From contig DATGIL010000088.1 of NCBI GenBank assembly GCA_035295745.1, positions 62,001-126,000 of the forward strand: a DNA stretch of 64,000 nt, given 5' to 3'. Below the pieces are notes generated by a model. That model did not search any database. It saw only the letters and a program-made list of their open reading frames with translations, and was not told the origin of the DNA. Positions 16,679 to 25,950 of this stretch are shown in pieces. This DNA comes from JAIQFL01 sp035295745 (lineage in GTDB: Bacteria; Acidobacteriota; Terriglobia; Bryobacterales; Bryobacteraceae). The position numbers were made by a program, and so were the translations under genes. Position 1 is the stretch's first letter. Each line of letters starts with the position of its first letter.

Positions 16679-17045
16679 GCTCGTTTGGTCCGTACCTGCC
16701 CAAGGTGGAGCTTTGGGGTGAGCAGCACAACGCATGCTCACGGGTGGGGCTCGTAAGCTACCCAAATACGTTCGCGCGGCACGTGCGCTTACGAGCCGCG
16801 CGCGTAAGCAAGCGATGTCCCATCGCTACGTGGGGGCGCTCGGATTCTTCACGGCTTCTCACCTCACACTCTCACACTCACGCGCGCGGCTCGCATACCC
16901 CCGGGTCGAGTTTCGATCGTGGGGAACGAACCCGGTGAGCCCCTCTCCTGCACCCCGCCTGCGTCGCGGGCGGACCGGTCTGCTTGACTTCCAGGCAGGA
17001 TCAGTGTGATTATTCGGCCTTAGACCACAACGGAAGGGACCCTGC
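16679..17045. other. Gene-free stretch with family A repeat and leader of the S9 peptidase gene
   Basis: Contains a family A palindrome (about 16741-16850) and then the leader of the peptidase gene, whose ribosome site GGAAGGGA lies about ten bases before the ATG at 17046. No other gene was seen. Confidence 0.6.
16741..16850. repeat. Dispersed palindromic repeat, family A
   Basis: GGGCTCGTAAGC (from 16746) and GCGCTTACGAGCCGCG (about 16787-16802) form facing arms; the second continues CGCGTAAGCAAGCGATG, which is the complement of the ATCGCTTGCTNACGCG left arm seen in the 10.2-kb array. TGTCCCATCGC that follows is shared with the copy at 300-345. Confidence 0.7.
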
Positions 17046-19448
17046 ATGCACTTGTCTGTACTATCACCACGCCGTCTGGCGATCGCGGCCGCTGCCTTGG
17101 CGGCAACCATACCCGGTATCGCCCAGCCGCACATCACTGCAGCCGATTATGCGCGCGCCGAGAAGTCCATGGCGTATAACACGACGCCGCTGATGTTTGG
17201 CGCGGGAGTGCGTGCCACGTGGCTCCCCGACGAGCGCTTCTGGTATCGCAACACCACCGCCAACGGCAGCGAATTCATACTGGTCGATCCCGGCACGGGC
17301 GCGCGCAAGCCCGCATTCGATCACGCCAAGCTCGCCAGTGCTCTCTCCGCTGCCGCCGGATCCGTATACGACGCGAATCACCTGCCGTTTACGGAGCTGG
17401 AATTCTCCGCTGACGCCTCGAACGTCACGGTGAGTGCCGGCGGCAAACGCTGGAAATGCGATGTCGCCGGCACGCAATGCTCGGTGGACAACAGCCCCTC
17501 GACTGCGGCGGGTGGCGGCCGCGGAGGACGCGGCGGCAGAGGTGGCGGCGGGGGGCGCGCGGAATCGATCTCGCCCGACCGCAAACGCGCTGTCTTCATT
17601 CGCGACAACAATCTCTGGAATCGCGATGTGGCCACGGGTAAAGAGACGCAACTCACCAAAGATGGACTGAAGGACTTCGGCTACGCAACGGACAACGCCG
17701 GATGGACCGGCAGCGAACGTCCCATCGTGCTGTGGTCTCCCGATTCCAAAAAGGTCGCCACCTTCCAACAGGATCAGAGAGGCGTCGGCGAGATGTTCCT
17801 GGTCGATACCAAGGTCGGGCACCCAACACTTCGCCAATGGAAGTATCCGCTTCCCGGGGACGACGTCGTGACCACCATCCAACGCGTGGTAATTGACGTG
17901 GACGACCCCCACGTGGTCCGACTCCAGATGCCGGCCGACCAGCACCGCTCCACGCTCTGCGACGATGTCGCATGCCGCGGCGGCGAATGGAGCGATGTGC
18001 AATGGGGTCCCGATGGCAGCAGCCTTGCCTTCGTCTCTACCTCGCGCGATCACAAGGTGGAGACGCTGCGCGTAGCCAATCCGCTGACCGGTGTCATTCG
18101 CGATGTGCTGGAAGAAAAGGTGTCCACATTCTTCGAGTCCGGCAACGGCCGCGTGAACTGGCACTATCTGCCGAATTCGAAGGAAGTGATCTGGTTTTCC
18201 GAGCGCGACAACTGGGGACAACTCTATCTCTATGATCTGGAAACCGGCAAGCTGAAGAATCAGATCACCTCGGGCGAAGGGAACGTCACGCAACTCATTC
18301 GCGTCGACGAGAAGGCCCGCGTGCTGTACTTCCTCGGGGTTGGCAAGGAGAAGGGCCGCGATCCGTACTTCATCAGTTTGTATCGTGTGGATTTTGACGG
18401 CAAGAATCAAAAATTGCTGACGCCGGAAGACGGAACCCACGACGTGGCGCTCTCACCGTCCGGCCGCTACTTCGTCGACAGCTACTCCAAGCCGGACGTG
18501 CCGCCAGTTGCGGTGCTGCGAGATGCGGACGGGAAACTGGTCGCCTCGCTCGAGAAGGCCGATATCTCTAAGCTGCTGGCGACGGGCTGGAAGCCCCCGG
18601 TACCGATTACGGTGAAGGCACGCGACAGCATGACCGACATCTACGGCCTGATGTTCAAGCCGGTGAACTTCGATCCATCGAAGAAGTACCCGATCGTCAA
18701 CCACATTTATCCCGGGCCTCAGACTGGTAGCGTAGGCAGCCGGAACTTTTCGGTGGCGCGCGGCGACTGTCAGTCACTCGCGGACCTGGGCTTCATCGTG
18801 GTGGAGTTGGATGGGATGGGGACGCCGTGGCGTTCCAAGAAATTTCACGAGGCCTATTTCGGCGATATGGGCGACAACACGCTGCCCGACCAGGTGGCCG
18901 GTATGAAGGAACTCGCGAAGAAGTATCCTTGGATCGATATCGATCGCGTGGGGATCTACGGACACTCCGGTGGCGGCTACGCAACTGCCGACGCGATGTT
19001 CCGCTATCCCGACTTCTTCAAGGTCGGCATTTCCGAATCGGGCAATCACGACAATCGCGAGTACGAAGACGACTGGGCGGAGAAGTGGCAAGGACTGCTC
19101 GAGCGGAAGCCCGACGGCACGACGAATTACGACAGCCAGGCCAATCAGAACTTCGCCAAGAATCTGAAGGGGCATCTGCTGCTGGCGCATGGCACCATGG
19201 ACAACAATGTGCCGCCCTACAACACACTGCTGGTAGTGAGCGCGCTCATCAAGGCCAACAAAGATTTCGATCTGATCATGTTCCCCAACCGTGCTCACGG
19301 TTACGGCGAGGACTCCAATTACATGACACGGCGGCGGTGGGACTATTTCGTGCGGCATCTGCTAGGCGCCGAGCCGCCGCAGAATTATGAATTGCAGCCG
19401 CCCGCGGGGGGTGGTCGCGGCGGACGCGCCGCCGCTCCGGCCCAATGA
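17046..19448 (+). CDS. Secreted S9 family peptidase (prolyl oligopeptidase / DPP IV type)
   Basis: 800 residues. A signal peptide (RRLAIAAAALAATIPGIAQ) is followed by a DPP IV-type beta-propeller to about residue 540 and an alpha/beta-hydrolase domain. Catalytic triad by position: S641 in GHSGGG, D719 in HGTMDNNVP, H751 in NRAHGYG. A Gly/Arg-rich insertion (GGGRGGRGGRGGGGG, ~158-172) interrupts the N-terminal propeller, and a similar tail ends the protein. It probably releases dipeptides from peptides in the periplasm or outside. The next gene, 73 bases on, is a secreted esterase, so the area serves extracellular degradation. Confidence 0.93.
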   Translation: MHLSVLSPRRLAIAAAALAATIPGIAQPHITAADYARAEKSMAYNTTPLMFGAGVRATWLPDERFWYRNTTANGSEFILVDPGTGARKPAFDHAKLASALSAAAGSVYDANHLPFTELEFSADASNVTVSAGGKRWKCDVAGTQCSVDNSPSTAAGGGRGGRGGRGGGGGRAESISPDRKRAVFIRDNNLWNRDVATGKETQLTKDGLKDFGYATDNAGWTGSERPIVLWSPDSKKVATFQQDQRGVGEMFLVDTKVGHPTLRQWKYPLPGDDVVTTIQRVVIDVDDPHVVRLQMPADQHRSTLCDDVACRGGEWSDVQWGPDGSSLAFVSTSRDHKVETLRVANPLTGVIRDVLEEKVSTFFESGNGRVNWHYLPNSKEVIWFSERDNWGQLYLYDLETGKLKNQITSGEGNVTQLIRVDEKARVLYFLGVGKEKGRDPYFISLYRVDFDGKNQKLLTPEDGTHDVALSPSGRYFVDSYSKPDVPPVAVLRDADGKLVASLEKADISKLLATGWKPPVPITVKARDSMTDIYGLMFKPVNFDPSKKYPIVNHIYPGPQTGSVGSRNFSVARGDCQSLADLGFIVVELDGMGTPWRSKKFHEAYFGDMGDNTLPDQVAGMKELAKKYPWIDIDRVGIYGHSGGGYATADAMFRYPDFFKVGISESGNHDNREYEDDWAEKWQGLLERKPDGTTNYDSQANQNFAKNLKGHLLLAHGTMDNNVPPYNTLLVVSALIKANKDFDLIMFPNRAHGYGEDSNYMTRRRWDYFVRHLLGAEPPQNYELQPPAGGGRGGRAAAPAQ

Positions 19449-19480
19449 AGTACGAGCCGCGACCGTAAGGGAGCGTTGCG
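19446..19480. repeat. Dispersed palindromic repeat, family A (single arm)
   Basis: TACGAGCCGCGACCGTAAGG followed by GAGCGTTGCG lies directly behind the peptidase stop codon. It is the same arm as in the 10.2-kb array with one base change. Confidence 0.7.
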
Positions 19481-19521
19481 TAAATGTACGAAAGCCACGT
19501 TGCTAAAGGAGAACCAGAATC

Positions 19522-21090
19522 ATGAAGCCGCTCGTGACCCTGATTGTTGTCGGCTTGAGCAGTGCTCTGCCTGCAGCCGCTGCCGGCGACTGTGCTGCTC
19601 TTTCCATGGCCACCTTCCCCAACGCCACCTTCACCGCGACAGCCGTGCCGGCAGGCGACTTCACACCGCCGCAGGGCGCGCCGCTGCACAATCTGCCCGC
19701 CTTTTGCCGGGTCTCGGGAGTGCTCAAGCCCACCAGCGACTCCAACATCCAATTTGAAGTCTGGATGCCGAACACGGGGTGGAACGGCCGTTTGCAGGGC
19801 ATCGGCAACGGGGGATTCGCCGGCTCGATCGCGTTTGATCCTCTCGGTGTCGCCGTCTCCCACGGATATGCGATCGCGACCACCGATACCGGACACGTGG
19901 CCGGGACTACCAACGCTTCCTGGGCGTTGGGGCATCCGGAGAAGATCGTCGACTTCGGCTATCGCGCGATCCACGAAACCGCCGTGACCGCTAAGGCGAT
20001 GATCGCGAAATTCTATGGCGACGGTCCGAAACACTCCTACTTCCATTCGTGCTCGAACGGAGGACGCCAGGCGTTGATGGAAGCGCAAAGGTACCCCAGC
20101 GACTACGACGGCATCGTCGCAGGAGCGCCGGCCTATTATTGGACGCATTTGCTTACGGAAGCTATCTGGAACTCGCAAGCGCTGCTCGCCGATCCGGCCA
20201 GCTACATTCCGGCGAGTAAATTGCCGGCGCTCGAATCGGCCACGCTGGCGGCGTGCGATGCCCTCGACGGAGTCAAGGACGGGGTAATCGACGATCCCTC
20301 GAAGTGCCACTTCGATCCGTCGAAGCTGCTGTGTTCGGGCGCCGATTCGGAAGCCTGTCTGACGGCTCCGCAGATCGCGGCGTTGAAAAAGATCTACTCC
20401 GGCGCGCAGAATTCGAAAGGTGTGACGGTGTTTCCGGGCTTCCCGCCGGGCGGCGAGACCGGCCCAGGAGGGTGGGCCGCGTGGACCACGGGCGCAGCTC
20501 CGCAGCGGAGCCTCGCCTTCGCTTTCGGCACCTCATACTTCGCCAACATGATCTATGGAAAGGCCGATTGGGATTTTCGCACCTTCACGGTTGACCGGGA
20601 CATGCAGGCCTCCGACGAGAAGATGGCCAAGGTTCTCAATGCAACCGATCCGAATCTGAAGCCATTCCTCGCGCGCGGCGGGAAGCTCATTATGTATCAC
20701 GGCTGGAGCGATGCCGCGATTCCGCCGGCCGCGACCATCGAGTATTACAACGAAGTGGTGGCCAAGATCGGGGCAAAGGACAGCGAAAACTTCATGAGGC
20801 TCTATATGGTGCCGGGCATGCAGCATTGCGGTGGCGGTCCCGGCCCGAACGTTTTCGGCAGCGCCAGCGTGCCGTTGGGCGATCCGCAGCACGATGCGGG
20901 AAGAGCCATGGAGCGCTGGGTTGAGGACGGTTTCGCGCCCCGCGAGATCATCGCCACCAAGTATCAAACTGGCAGCAATCCCGCAAGCGGCGTGGTCCGC
21001 ACCCGGCCTCTGTGCCCCTACCCGCAAGTGGCGCACTATAAAGGCAGTGGCAGCACCGACGACGCTGCGAACTTCGTCTGCGGAAAGTAG
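19522..21090 (+). CDS. Secreted tannase/feruloyl esterase family hydrolase
   Basis: 522 residues with signal peptide (VTLIVVGLSSALPAAAAG). The family's CS-D-HC arrangement is intact: C177-S178 in HSCSNGG, D397 in GWSDAAI, and H435-C436 in QHCGGG; the two cysteines are expected to form the disulfide joining nucleophile and histidine loops. The lid-domain cysteines are present (LAACDALDG, SEACL). Such enzymes cleave galloyl, feruloyl or other ester bonds in plant phenolics. An AAAGGAGAA ribosome site precedes the ATG. The exact ester cannot be told from sequence. Confidence 0.92.
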   Translation: MKPLVTLIVVGLSSALPAAAAGDCAALSMATFPNATFTATAVPAGDFTPPQGAPLHNLPAFCRVSGVLKPTSDSNIQFEVWMPNTGWNGRLQGIGNGGFAGSIAFDPLGVAVSHGYAIATTDTGHVAGTTNASWALGHPEKIVDFGYRAIHETAVTAKAMIAKFYGDGPKHSYFHSCSNGGRQALMEAQRYPSDYDGIVAGAPAYYWTHLLTEAIWNSQALLADPASYIPASKLPALESATLAACDALDGVKDGVIDDPSKCHFDPSKLLCSGADSEACLTAPQIAALKKIYSGAQNSKGVTVFPGFPPGGETGPGGWAAWTTGAAPQRSLAFAFGTSYFANMIYGKADWDFRTFTVDRDMQASDEKMAKVLNATDPNLKPFLARGGKLIMYHGWSDAAIPPAATIEYYNEVVAKIGAKDSENFMRLYMVPGMQHCGGGPGPNVFGSASVPLGDPQHDAGRAMERWVEDGFAPREIIATKYQTGSNPASGVVRTRPLCPYPQVAHYKGSGSTDDAANFVCGK

Positions 21091-21127
21091 CGCGACTACG
21101 CTTGCTGAGGGATCGTCTCGCCCTCTT

Positions 21128-21165
21128 AGTAGCGATCGCTTGCTGACGCGCGCGGCTCGTAATCG
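21128..21165. repeat. Dispersed palindromic repeat, family A (left-arm type)
   Basis: GATCGCTTGCTGACGCGCGC followed by GGCTCGTAA matches the left arm of unit 1 of the 10.2-kb array. It lies just after the tannase-family gene. Confidence 0.7.
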
Positions 21166-21275
21166 AGCACCGAAGCTGCGGAAAGTGCGAAGTCGAGCGG
21201 ACAACCCATGAGTAAATTGCGGCAGTTCGCTCCGTCTCCAGCTTGCCTTGATGGCCTCCAACGGCGGCCAGTCTG

Positions 21276-21310
21276 CTTGCAAATGTGCAGTTGTAATGCA
21301 TAATTGCAAG
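21276..21310 (+). promoter_or_regulatory. Inverted repeat over a probable promoter of the AAA+ gene
   Basis: CTTGCAA (21276-21282) faces TTGCAAG (21304-21310). The same DNA can supply a -35 (TTGCAA, 21277-21282) and, after 16 bases, a -10 (CATAAT, 21299-21304). A dimeric repressor or autoregulation is possible; evidence is only the symmetry. Confidence 0.4.
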
Positions 21311-21324
21311 TGGAGGTCCGCCCT

Positions 21325-22548
21325 GTGCGTCGCCGTTACATTCCGCGTGCGTTGGAGCCAGTTCTGCGAAAGGCTGCGGCCCAGTTCCCCGCGGTGGTCT
21401 TGACGGGGCCACGTCAGTCTGGCAAAACCACACTGTTGAAGCATGTCTTCGGCGAGGCGTCCGGCTATGTTTCCCTGGAGCCGCCCGACGTGCGCGCCGC
21501 CGCCACGGCCGACCCGCGTGGCTTTTTGGCGCTGCACCCGGCGCCGGCTATTTTTGATGAGGTTCAGTACGCGCCAGATCTGTTGCCATACATTAAGGAA
21601 AGCATCGATGAACGCCGTAACACGCGCGGTCAATACTTTCTGACGGGATCCCAGAACCTCCTTCTGACCGAGCGAGTCACCGAGTCGTTGGCTGGCAGGG
21701 CAGCAATGTTGCGGCTCTTGCCAGTTTCACAACGCGAGGAATTCGGGAGGTCGCTGAGCCCGCTGCCTTGGGAAGGATCGAAGGCCCATCCTGCGGTGAC
21801 CCATCTGGCACTGCCGGATCTGTGGCAAAGCTTTATACGCGGCGGATATCCGGAACTTGTCGCCGAACCCGATCGAGATATCTCACTGTGGCATTCGAGT
21901 TACATTCAAACGTACCTTGAGCGCGACGTCCGCTCGCTGCGCCAAGTTGGCGACTTGATCTCGTTTCAGAGTTTTCTGCGCGCACTTGCCGCCCGGAGCG
22001 GCCAACTGCTGAATCTCACCGACGTTGCACGCGACCTCGGGGTCGCGGTGAATACTGCCAAAGCATGGCTCTCGGTGCTCGAAGCTACCTTCCAGGTGAT
22101 CGTGCTGCGGCCATACCATGCCAACGTGAGCAAGCGCCTGGTCAAAACGCCGAAGGTGTACTTCACAGATACCGGGATGCTTTGCTACCTGGCGGGTTTG
22201 AAGGATCCGGATCACGCGGCGGCCGGTCCGCTCGGCGGGCCGATCTTTGAAACCGCCGTTCTTCTTCAAATCGTAAAAGCCTTCGTCAACCGCGGCGAAG
22301 AGCCGCAAGTCCATTTCTGGCGCACATCGGCAGGAATGGAGGTCGATCTTGTGGTCGAAGCTGGCGGGAAATTGATTCCGATGGAGGTGAAGCTTTCTGC
22401 AACGCCTCGTCCATCGATGGCAAGTGGAATTCGGGCATTCCAGGCCGACCTCGGCGACAGAGCTGGGCAAGGCTTCGTCATTCACCCTGGGGACGTCCGG
22501 CTGCCACTGGCACCGAAGGTCATCGCGTTGCCATTCGCTGAACTTTGA
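21325..22548 (+). CDS. AAA+ ATPase with DUF4143 domain
   Basis: 407 residues from the GTG at 21325, chosen because TGGAGG lies eight bases upstream; a TTG at 21304 is in frame but has no ribosome site. Walker A is GPRQSGKTT (~28-36), Walker B is PAIFDEVQ, and GQYFLTGSQN is the sensor-1 strand of this family. The winged-helix part contains LLNLTDVARDLGVAVNTAKAWL, and the C-terminal DUF4143 region carries a PD-(D/E)xK-like core (MEVDLVVEAGGKLIPMEVK). These proteins are widespread and of unclear function, often treated as mobile or stress-linked accessory genes. Neighbours give no further clue. Confidence 0.92.
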   Translation: MRRRYIPRALEPVLRKAAAQFPAVVLTGPRQSGKTTLLKHVFGEASGYVSLEPPDVRAAATADPRGFLALHPAPAIFDEVQYAPDLLPYIKESIDERRNTRGQYFLTGSQNLLLTERVTESLAGRAAMLRLLPVSQREEFGRSLSPLPWEGSKAHPAVTHLALPDLWQSFIRGGYPELVAEPDRDISLWHSSYIQTYLERDVRSLRQVGDLISFQSFLRALAARSGQLLNLTDVARDLGVAVNTAKAWLSVLEATFQVIVLRPYHANVSKRLVKTPKVYFTDTGMLCYLAGLKDPDHAAAGPLGGPIFETAVLLQIVKAFVNRGEEPQVHFWRTSAGMEVDLVVEAGGKLIPMEVKLSATPRPSMASGIRAFQADLGDRAGQGFVIHPGDVRLPLAPKVIALPFAEL

Positions 22549-22674
22549 TCCTCTACAATCTGTTGATTGGCAGGGTCTCGAACCTCGTGTTCGGGTGGTC
22601 GGTGTCTAAGTGGTCGGTTTCGTTCCGGAAAACTGTGGGTAGGCGGGACCTGTTTGCCCTTTGCGACCAGCCGG

Positions 22675-24261
22675 TTAAAGCTCGACTGAGCGCGCGAATT
22701 GCACAGCGGGATTCTCGCGCAGTTGCGACAGTACCGTCTCGGGCACCAATCCGTCCGTACAGACCACCGCGACCGCTTCGGCGGGCAGGCTGGGCGACGG
22801 CGGCGCATCGCTGCGCCCCAGGGAGAAATTGGCGATGTTGATCCGATTCCGGCCCAGCACCGTTCCCACGTGGCCGATCACGCCCGGAACATCGCGATTC
22901 TTCATGAAGATCATGAAGCCGGTCAGCGCTGCTTCGCAAAAGATACCGTCCACCTGGGTGAGGCGGGGCTTCTCCAGAAACACCGCGCCTTCGACCACCG
23001 TGACGCCCTTGTCCGTCTCCAGTTCCAGCCGGATGGAATCGGTGTGGACCGAACGCGGCTCGTGGGCCTCGGCTACCGCCCACCCGCGCTGTTCGGCGAT
23101 CTGCATCGCGTTCACCAAGTTGGCCTTTTTCGAGGTGGAACGGCTCAGCAACCCGGCGAGAGCGGCGCTGCGCAACAGGTGTGTGTTGTCGCCGGCGATC
23201 TTGCCGTAATAGACCAGCCGCACGGTCCGCGGGTTTCCCGACGCGATGTGTGCCACGAACGTGCCCAATCGCTCCGCCAGCGTGACATACGGACCGAGTG
23301 CCCGGTAACGCTCGGGCGACAGAGCCGGCATGTTCACCGCATTGATGGCAACACCGTGGGTCAGGTATTCGACAATCTGCTCGGCAATGCGCACCCCTAC
23401 GATCTCCTGGGCCTCCTCGGTGGACCCGCCGATGTGCGGAGTGGCCAGCACCGATTCCGATCGAAATAGAGGAAAGGTAGACGGAACCGGCTCGGCCGCG
23501 AACACATCCAGCGCCGCATCGGCCACCTTGCCGGACTCGAGCGCCTCCTGCAGCGCCGCCTCGTCCACCAATTCGCCGCGCGCGCAATTCACGATGCGCA
23601 CGCCCGTCTTCATCTGGGCAAACGCCTCGCGCGAAAGCATCCCCTGCGTCTCCGGAGTGGCGGCGACGTGCAGCGTGATGTAGTCGCTGGCAGCGTATAG
23701 CGACGGCAGATCTACCAGGTCCACGCCCAGATCCTGCGCAATTTTGGGTGTGATGTAGGGATCGTGGGCAACCATGTACATCTCAAAGGCACGCGCGCGT
23801 TTCACCACCTCGCGCCCGATGCTGCCCAGCCCGACCACACCCAGGGTCTTGCCGCGCAGTTCATTGCCCATGAATTTCTTCTTTTCCCACTTGCCGGCAC
23901 GCGTGGACGTGCTGGCCTGCGGAATATGCCGCGCCATCGCCAGCATCAGCGCAAGCGTGTGCTCCGCCACCGAGATGGCGTTCCCGCCGGGAGTATTCAT
24001 CACCAGCACACCCGCTTCTGTGGCCGCATCCAGATCGACGTTGTCCACTCCAACGCCGGCGCGTCCCACCACTCGCAGCTTGGGAGCTTGCGCCAGGACC
24101 GATCGATTCACCATCACAGCGCTGCGGACTATCAGCGCGTCGGCCTCGGGCAGGTGTTTGGCGAATTCCTTGGGGTTCGAAATGAGGGTGGTCCACCCGG
24201 GCTGGGATTGAAGCAGTTCGATCCCAGCGGGCGCAAGAGGCTCGGCAATGAGGACATTCAT
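22675..24261 (-). CDS. serA: D-3-phosphoglycerate dehydrogenase
   Basis: 528 residues, the long form with an ASB domain and a C-terminal ACT domain. It oxidises 3-phosphoglycerate with NAD+ in the first step of serine synthesis. NAD-binding motif GVVGLGSIGREV; substrate/catalytic residues lie in NCARGELVDE (Arg), the following Glu, and TPHIGGSTEEA (His). The ACT domain (~450-528) contains MKNRDVPGVIGHVGTVLGRN, the usual serine-binding effector site. It lies 34 bases downstream of a class V aminotransferase on the same strand, so both serine-pathway steps are probably co-expressed. Confidence 0.96.
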   Translation of the reverse strand: MNVLIAEPLAPAGIELLQSQPGWTTLISNPKEFAKHLPEADALIVRSAVMVNRSVLAQAPKLRVVGRAGVGVDNVDLDAATEAGVLVMNTPGGNAISVAEHTLALMLAMARHIPQASTSTRAGKWEKKKFMGNELRGKTLGVVGLGSIGREVVKRARAFEMYMVAHDPYITPKIAQDLGVDLVDLPSLYAASDYITLHVAATPETQGMLSREAFAQMKTGVRIVNCARGELVDEAALQEALESGKVADAALDVFAAEPVPSTFPLFRSESVLATPHIGGSTEEAQEIVGVRIAEQIVEYLTHGVAINAVNMPALSPERYRALGPYVTLAERLGTFVAHIASGNPRTVRLVYYGKIAGDNTHLLRSAALAGLLSRSTSKKANLVNAMQIAEQRGWAVAEAHEPRSVHTDSIRLELETDKGVTVVEGAVFLEKPRLTQVDGIFCEAALTGFMIFMKNRDVPGVIGHVGTVLGRNRINIANFSLGRSDAPPSPSLPAEAVAVVCTDGLVPETVLSQLRENPAVQFARSVEL

Positions 24262-24295
24262 AGTGGTACCGCAGGCTGCTCTGGCTGTGCCTCGA

Positions 24296-25468
24296 CTAGG
24301 CGTTCACCATCTGCGGCTTGACTGCGGCGCGTTCGTAGATTTCCTGCACGGCGGCGACTCCGGTGCCGTACTTCACAGCGTAGCCGTTTGCATTCAGAAT
24401 GATCTCGAGTCCCGCAACCATCGCGAAGAGATCGGCGAAATCGAAGTATCCCAGATGCGCAATACGGAAGATCTGGCCCTTCATCGATCCCTGGCCATTG
24501 GCAATGATGGCTCCGAAGCGGCTCTTGAATTCCTTGACGATGACGCCGGAATCCATACCCGCCGGCGCTTTCACGGCCGTGACCGAAGAGCCCGGACAGC
24601 CTGCCGAAAAAAGCTCGAGTCCCAGTTCCTTCATAGCGGCGCGAGTGGCTTCCGCCAATAACTGCGCGTTCTCGACGAGCTTCGCCATCCCGATCTGCTT
24701 TACGTATTTCAGCGCTTCGGCCAAGGCGAGAATCAAAGCGGTAGAAGGAGTCCAACTGCTTTCGCCGGCGTCGCCGCTCTTCTTTTCTTTCTTGAAATTG
24801 AAATAGAAGTGCGGCAGAGTGGCAGTTTCGGCGAACTTCCACGCCTTGGAACTGATCGAGAGAAACGCCAGGCCGGGCGGAATCATGAAGGCCTTTTGCG
24901 ATCCGCCGATCACCACATCCAGACCCCAGCAATCGATCTCGAGTGGCATCGTGCCCAGTCCCGTGATCGCATCCACCACCAGAATAGCGGGGGTTCGAGC
25001 GACCGCCGCGCCAATCGCGCGAACGTCGTGGGCGGCGCCGGTTGAGGTCTCGGACGCTTGCAGGAAAACACCCTTGATCTCAGGTTCCGCGGCCAATGCC
25101 GCTTCCACCTGCTCGGGGGCCACGGCCTGTCCATAGGGCACCGTGATTACCCTGGCATCCAGGCCGTATGCTTTGGCGATTTCGGCCCAACGCTCGCCGA
25201 ATTTTCCGGCGACGCAGACAATCACCTTGTCGCCCTTTGAAAACAGGTTCGAAACTGTGGCGTCCATGGCGCCGGTTCCCGAGGAGCAAAACATCAGCAC
25301 ATCGTTGGTGGTCCCCATCACCTCTTTGAGGTCGGCGAGGCACGAACGATAGGACTTGCGGAAGTCTTCGGTGCGGTGATGAACATCCGACGCCATCATC
25401 GCGTGCAGTGCAGGCGGATAGAGAGGCGTCGGGCCAGGTGTTAACAAACGTTGTTTTTTGATGTACAT
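24296..25468 (-). CDS. Class V aminotransferase (serine/alanine-glyoxylate or phosphoserine transaminase role)
   Basis: 390 residues, PLP fold-type I, with LTPGPTPLYPPALHAM at the N-terminus, HHRTEDFRKSY, SSGTGAMDATV and the Schiff-base lysine K192 in GGSQKAFM. By family it resembles alanine-glyoxylate/serine-pyruvate transaminases rather than SerC. Its placement immediately upstream of serA suggests it makes phosphoserine from phosphohydroxypyruvate in this organism; that is inference from context. The start lies opposite the yqeY gene with only 35 bases between, where -10-like boxes for both directions overlap (plus TAGAAT 25486-25491, minus TATTCT 25492-25487). Confidence 0.92.
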   Translation of the reverse strand: MYIKKQRLLTPGPTPLYPPALHAMMASDVHHRTEDFRKSYRSCLADLKEVMGTTNDVLMFCSSGTGAMDATVSNLFSKGDKVIVCVAGKFGERWAEIAKAYGLDARVITVPYGQAVAPEQVEAALAAEPEIKGVFLQASETSTGAAHDVRAIGAAVARTPAILVVDAITGLGTMPLEIDCWGLDVVIGGSQKAFMIPPGLAFLSISSKAWKFAETATLPHFYFNFKKEKKSGDAGESSWTPSTALILALAEALKYVKQIGMAKLVENAQLLAEATRAAMKELGLELFSAGCPGSSVTAVKAPAGMDSGVIVKEFKSRFGAIIANGQGSMKGQIFRIAHLGYFDFADLFAMVAGLEIILNANGYAVKYGTGVAAVQEIYERAAVKPQMVNA

Positions 25469-25503
25469 CGTGAGGGTTAGTCTTCTAGAATAGCAGACAT
25501 CAT

Positions 25504-25950
25504 ATGCCCCTCATTGACCAGGTGCAAAAGGACATGGTTGCGGCCATGAAGAGCAAAGAAGAGTTGCGGTTGAGCGCTCTTCGGATGATCAAGGCCGCGC
25601 TCATGAAGCGCAAAGTGGATTCGCCCGAGCCGATCGACGACGCGGTCGAAATGCAGATATTGAAGCAACTCATCAAACAGCGCCAGGACTCCTCCGAGAT
25701 GTTCCGCAAGGCTGGACGGAACGAGCAGGCCGACAAGGAAGACGCAGAGCGCCTGCTGATTGAAAGTTACCTGCCTGCCGGCGCGGGTGAGCAGGAGATC
25801 GATCGCGCGATCGCCGAAGCCCTGGCCGAGACGGGGGTGACCTCACTCAAACAGATGGGCGTGGTGATGAAGGCCGCTCAGGCGAAGTTGAAGGGCAAGA
25901 CTGTAGACGGAAAATCATTGAGCGAAAAAGTGAGGTCCAAACTTTCATGA
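25504..25950 (+). CDS. yqeY: GatB/YqeY-domain protein
   Basis: 148 residues, the full length of the stand-alone YqeY family. It begins LIDQVQKDMVAAMKSKEELR, has LSALRMIKAAL, and ends with the small helical lobe (GVVMKAAQAKLKGKTVDGKSL). The family shares its fold with the tRNA-binding tail of the GatB amidotransferase subunit; a role in tRNA-linked metabolism is presumed. TAGAAT lies 12 bases before the ATG and no Shine-Dalgarno motif is evident. Its stop overlaps the OPT gene start (ATGA). Confidence 0.93.
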   Translation: MPLIDQVQKDMVAAMKSKEELRLSALRMIKAALMKRKVDSPEPIDDAVEMQILKQLIKQRQDSSEMFRKAGRNEQADKEDAERLLIESYLPAGAGEQEIDRAIAEALAETGVTSLKQMGVVMKAAQAKLKGKTVDGKSLSEKVRSKLS

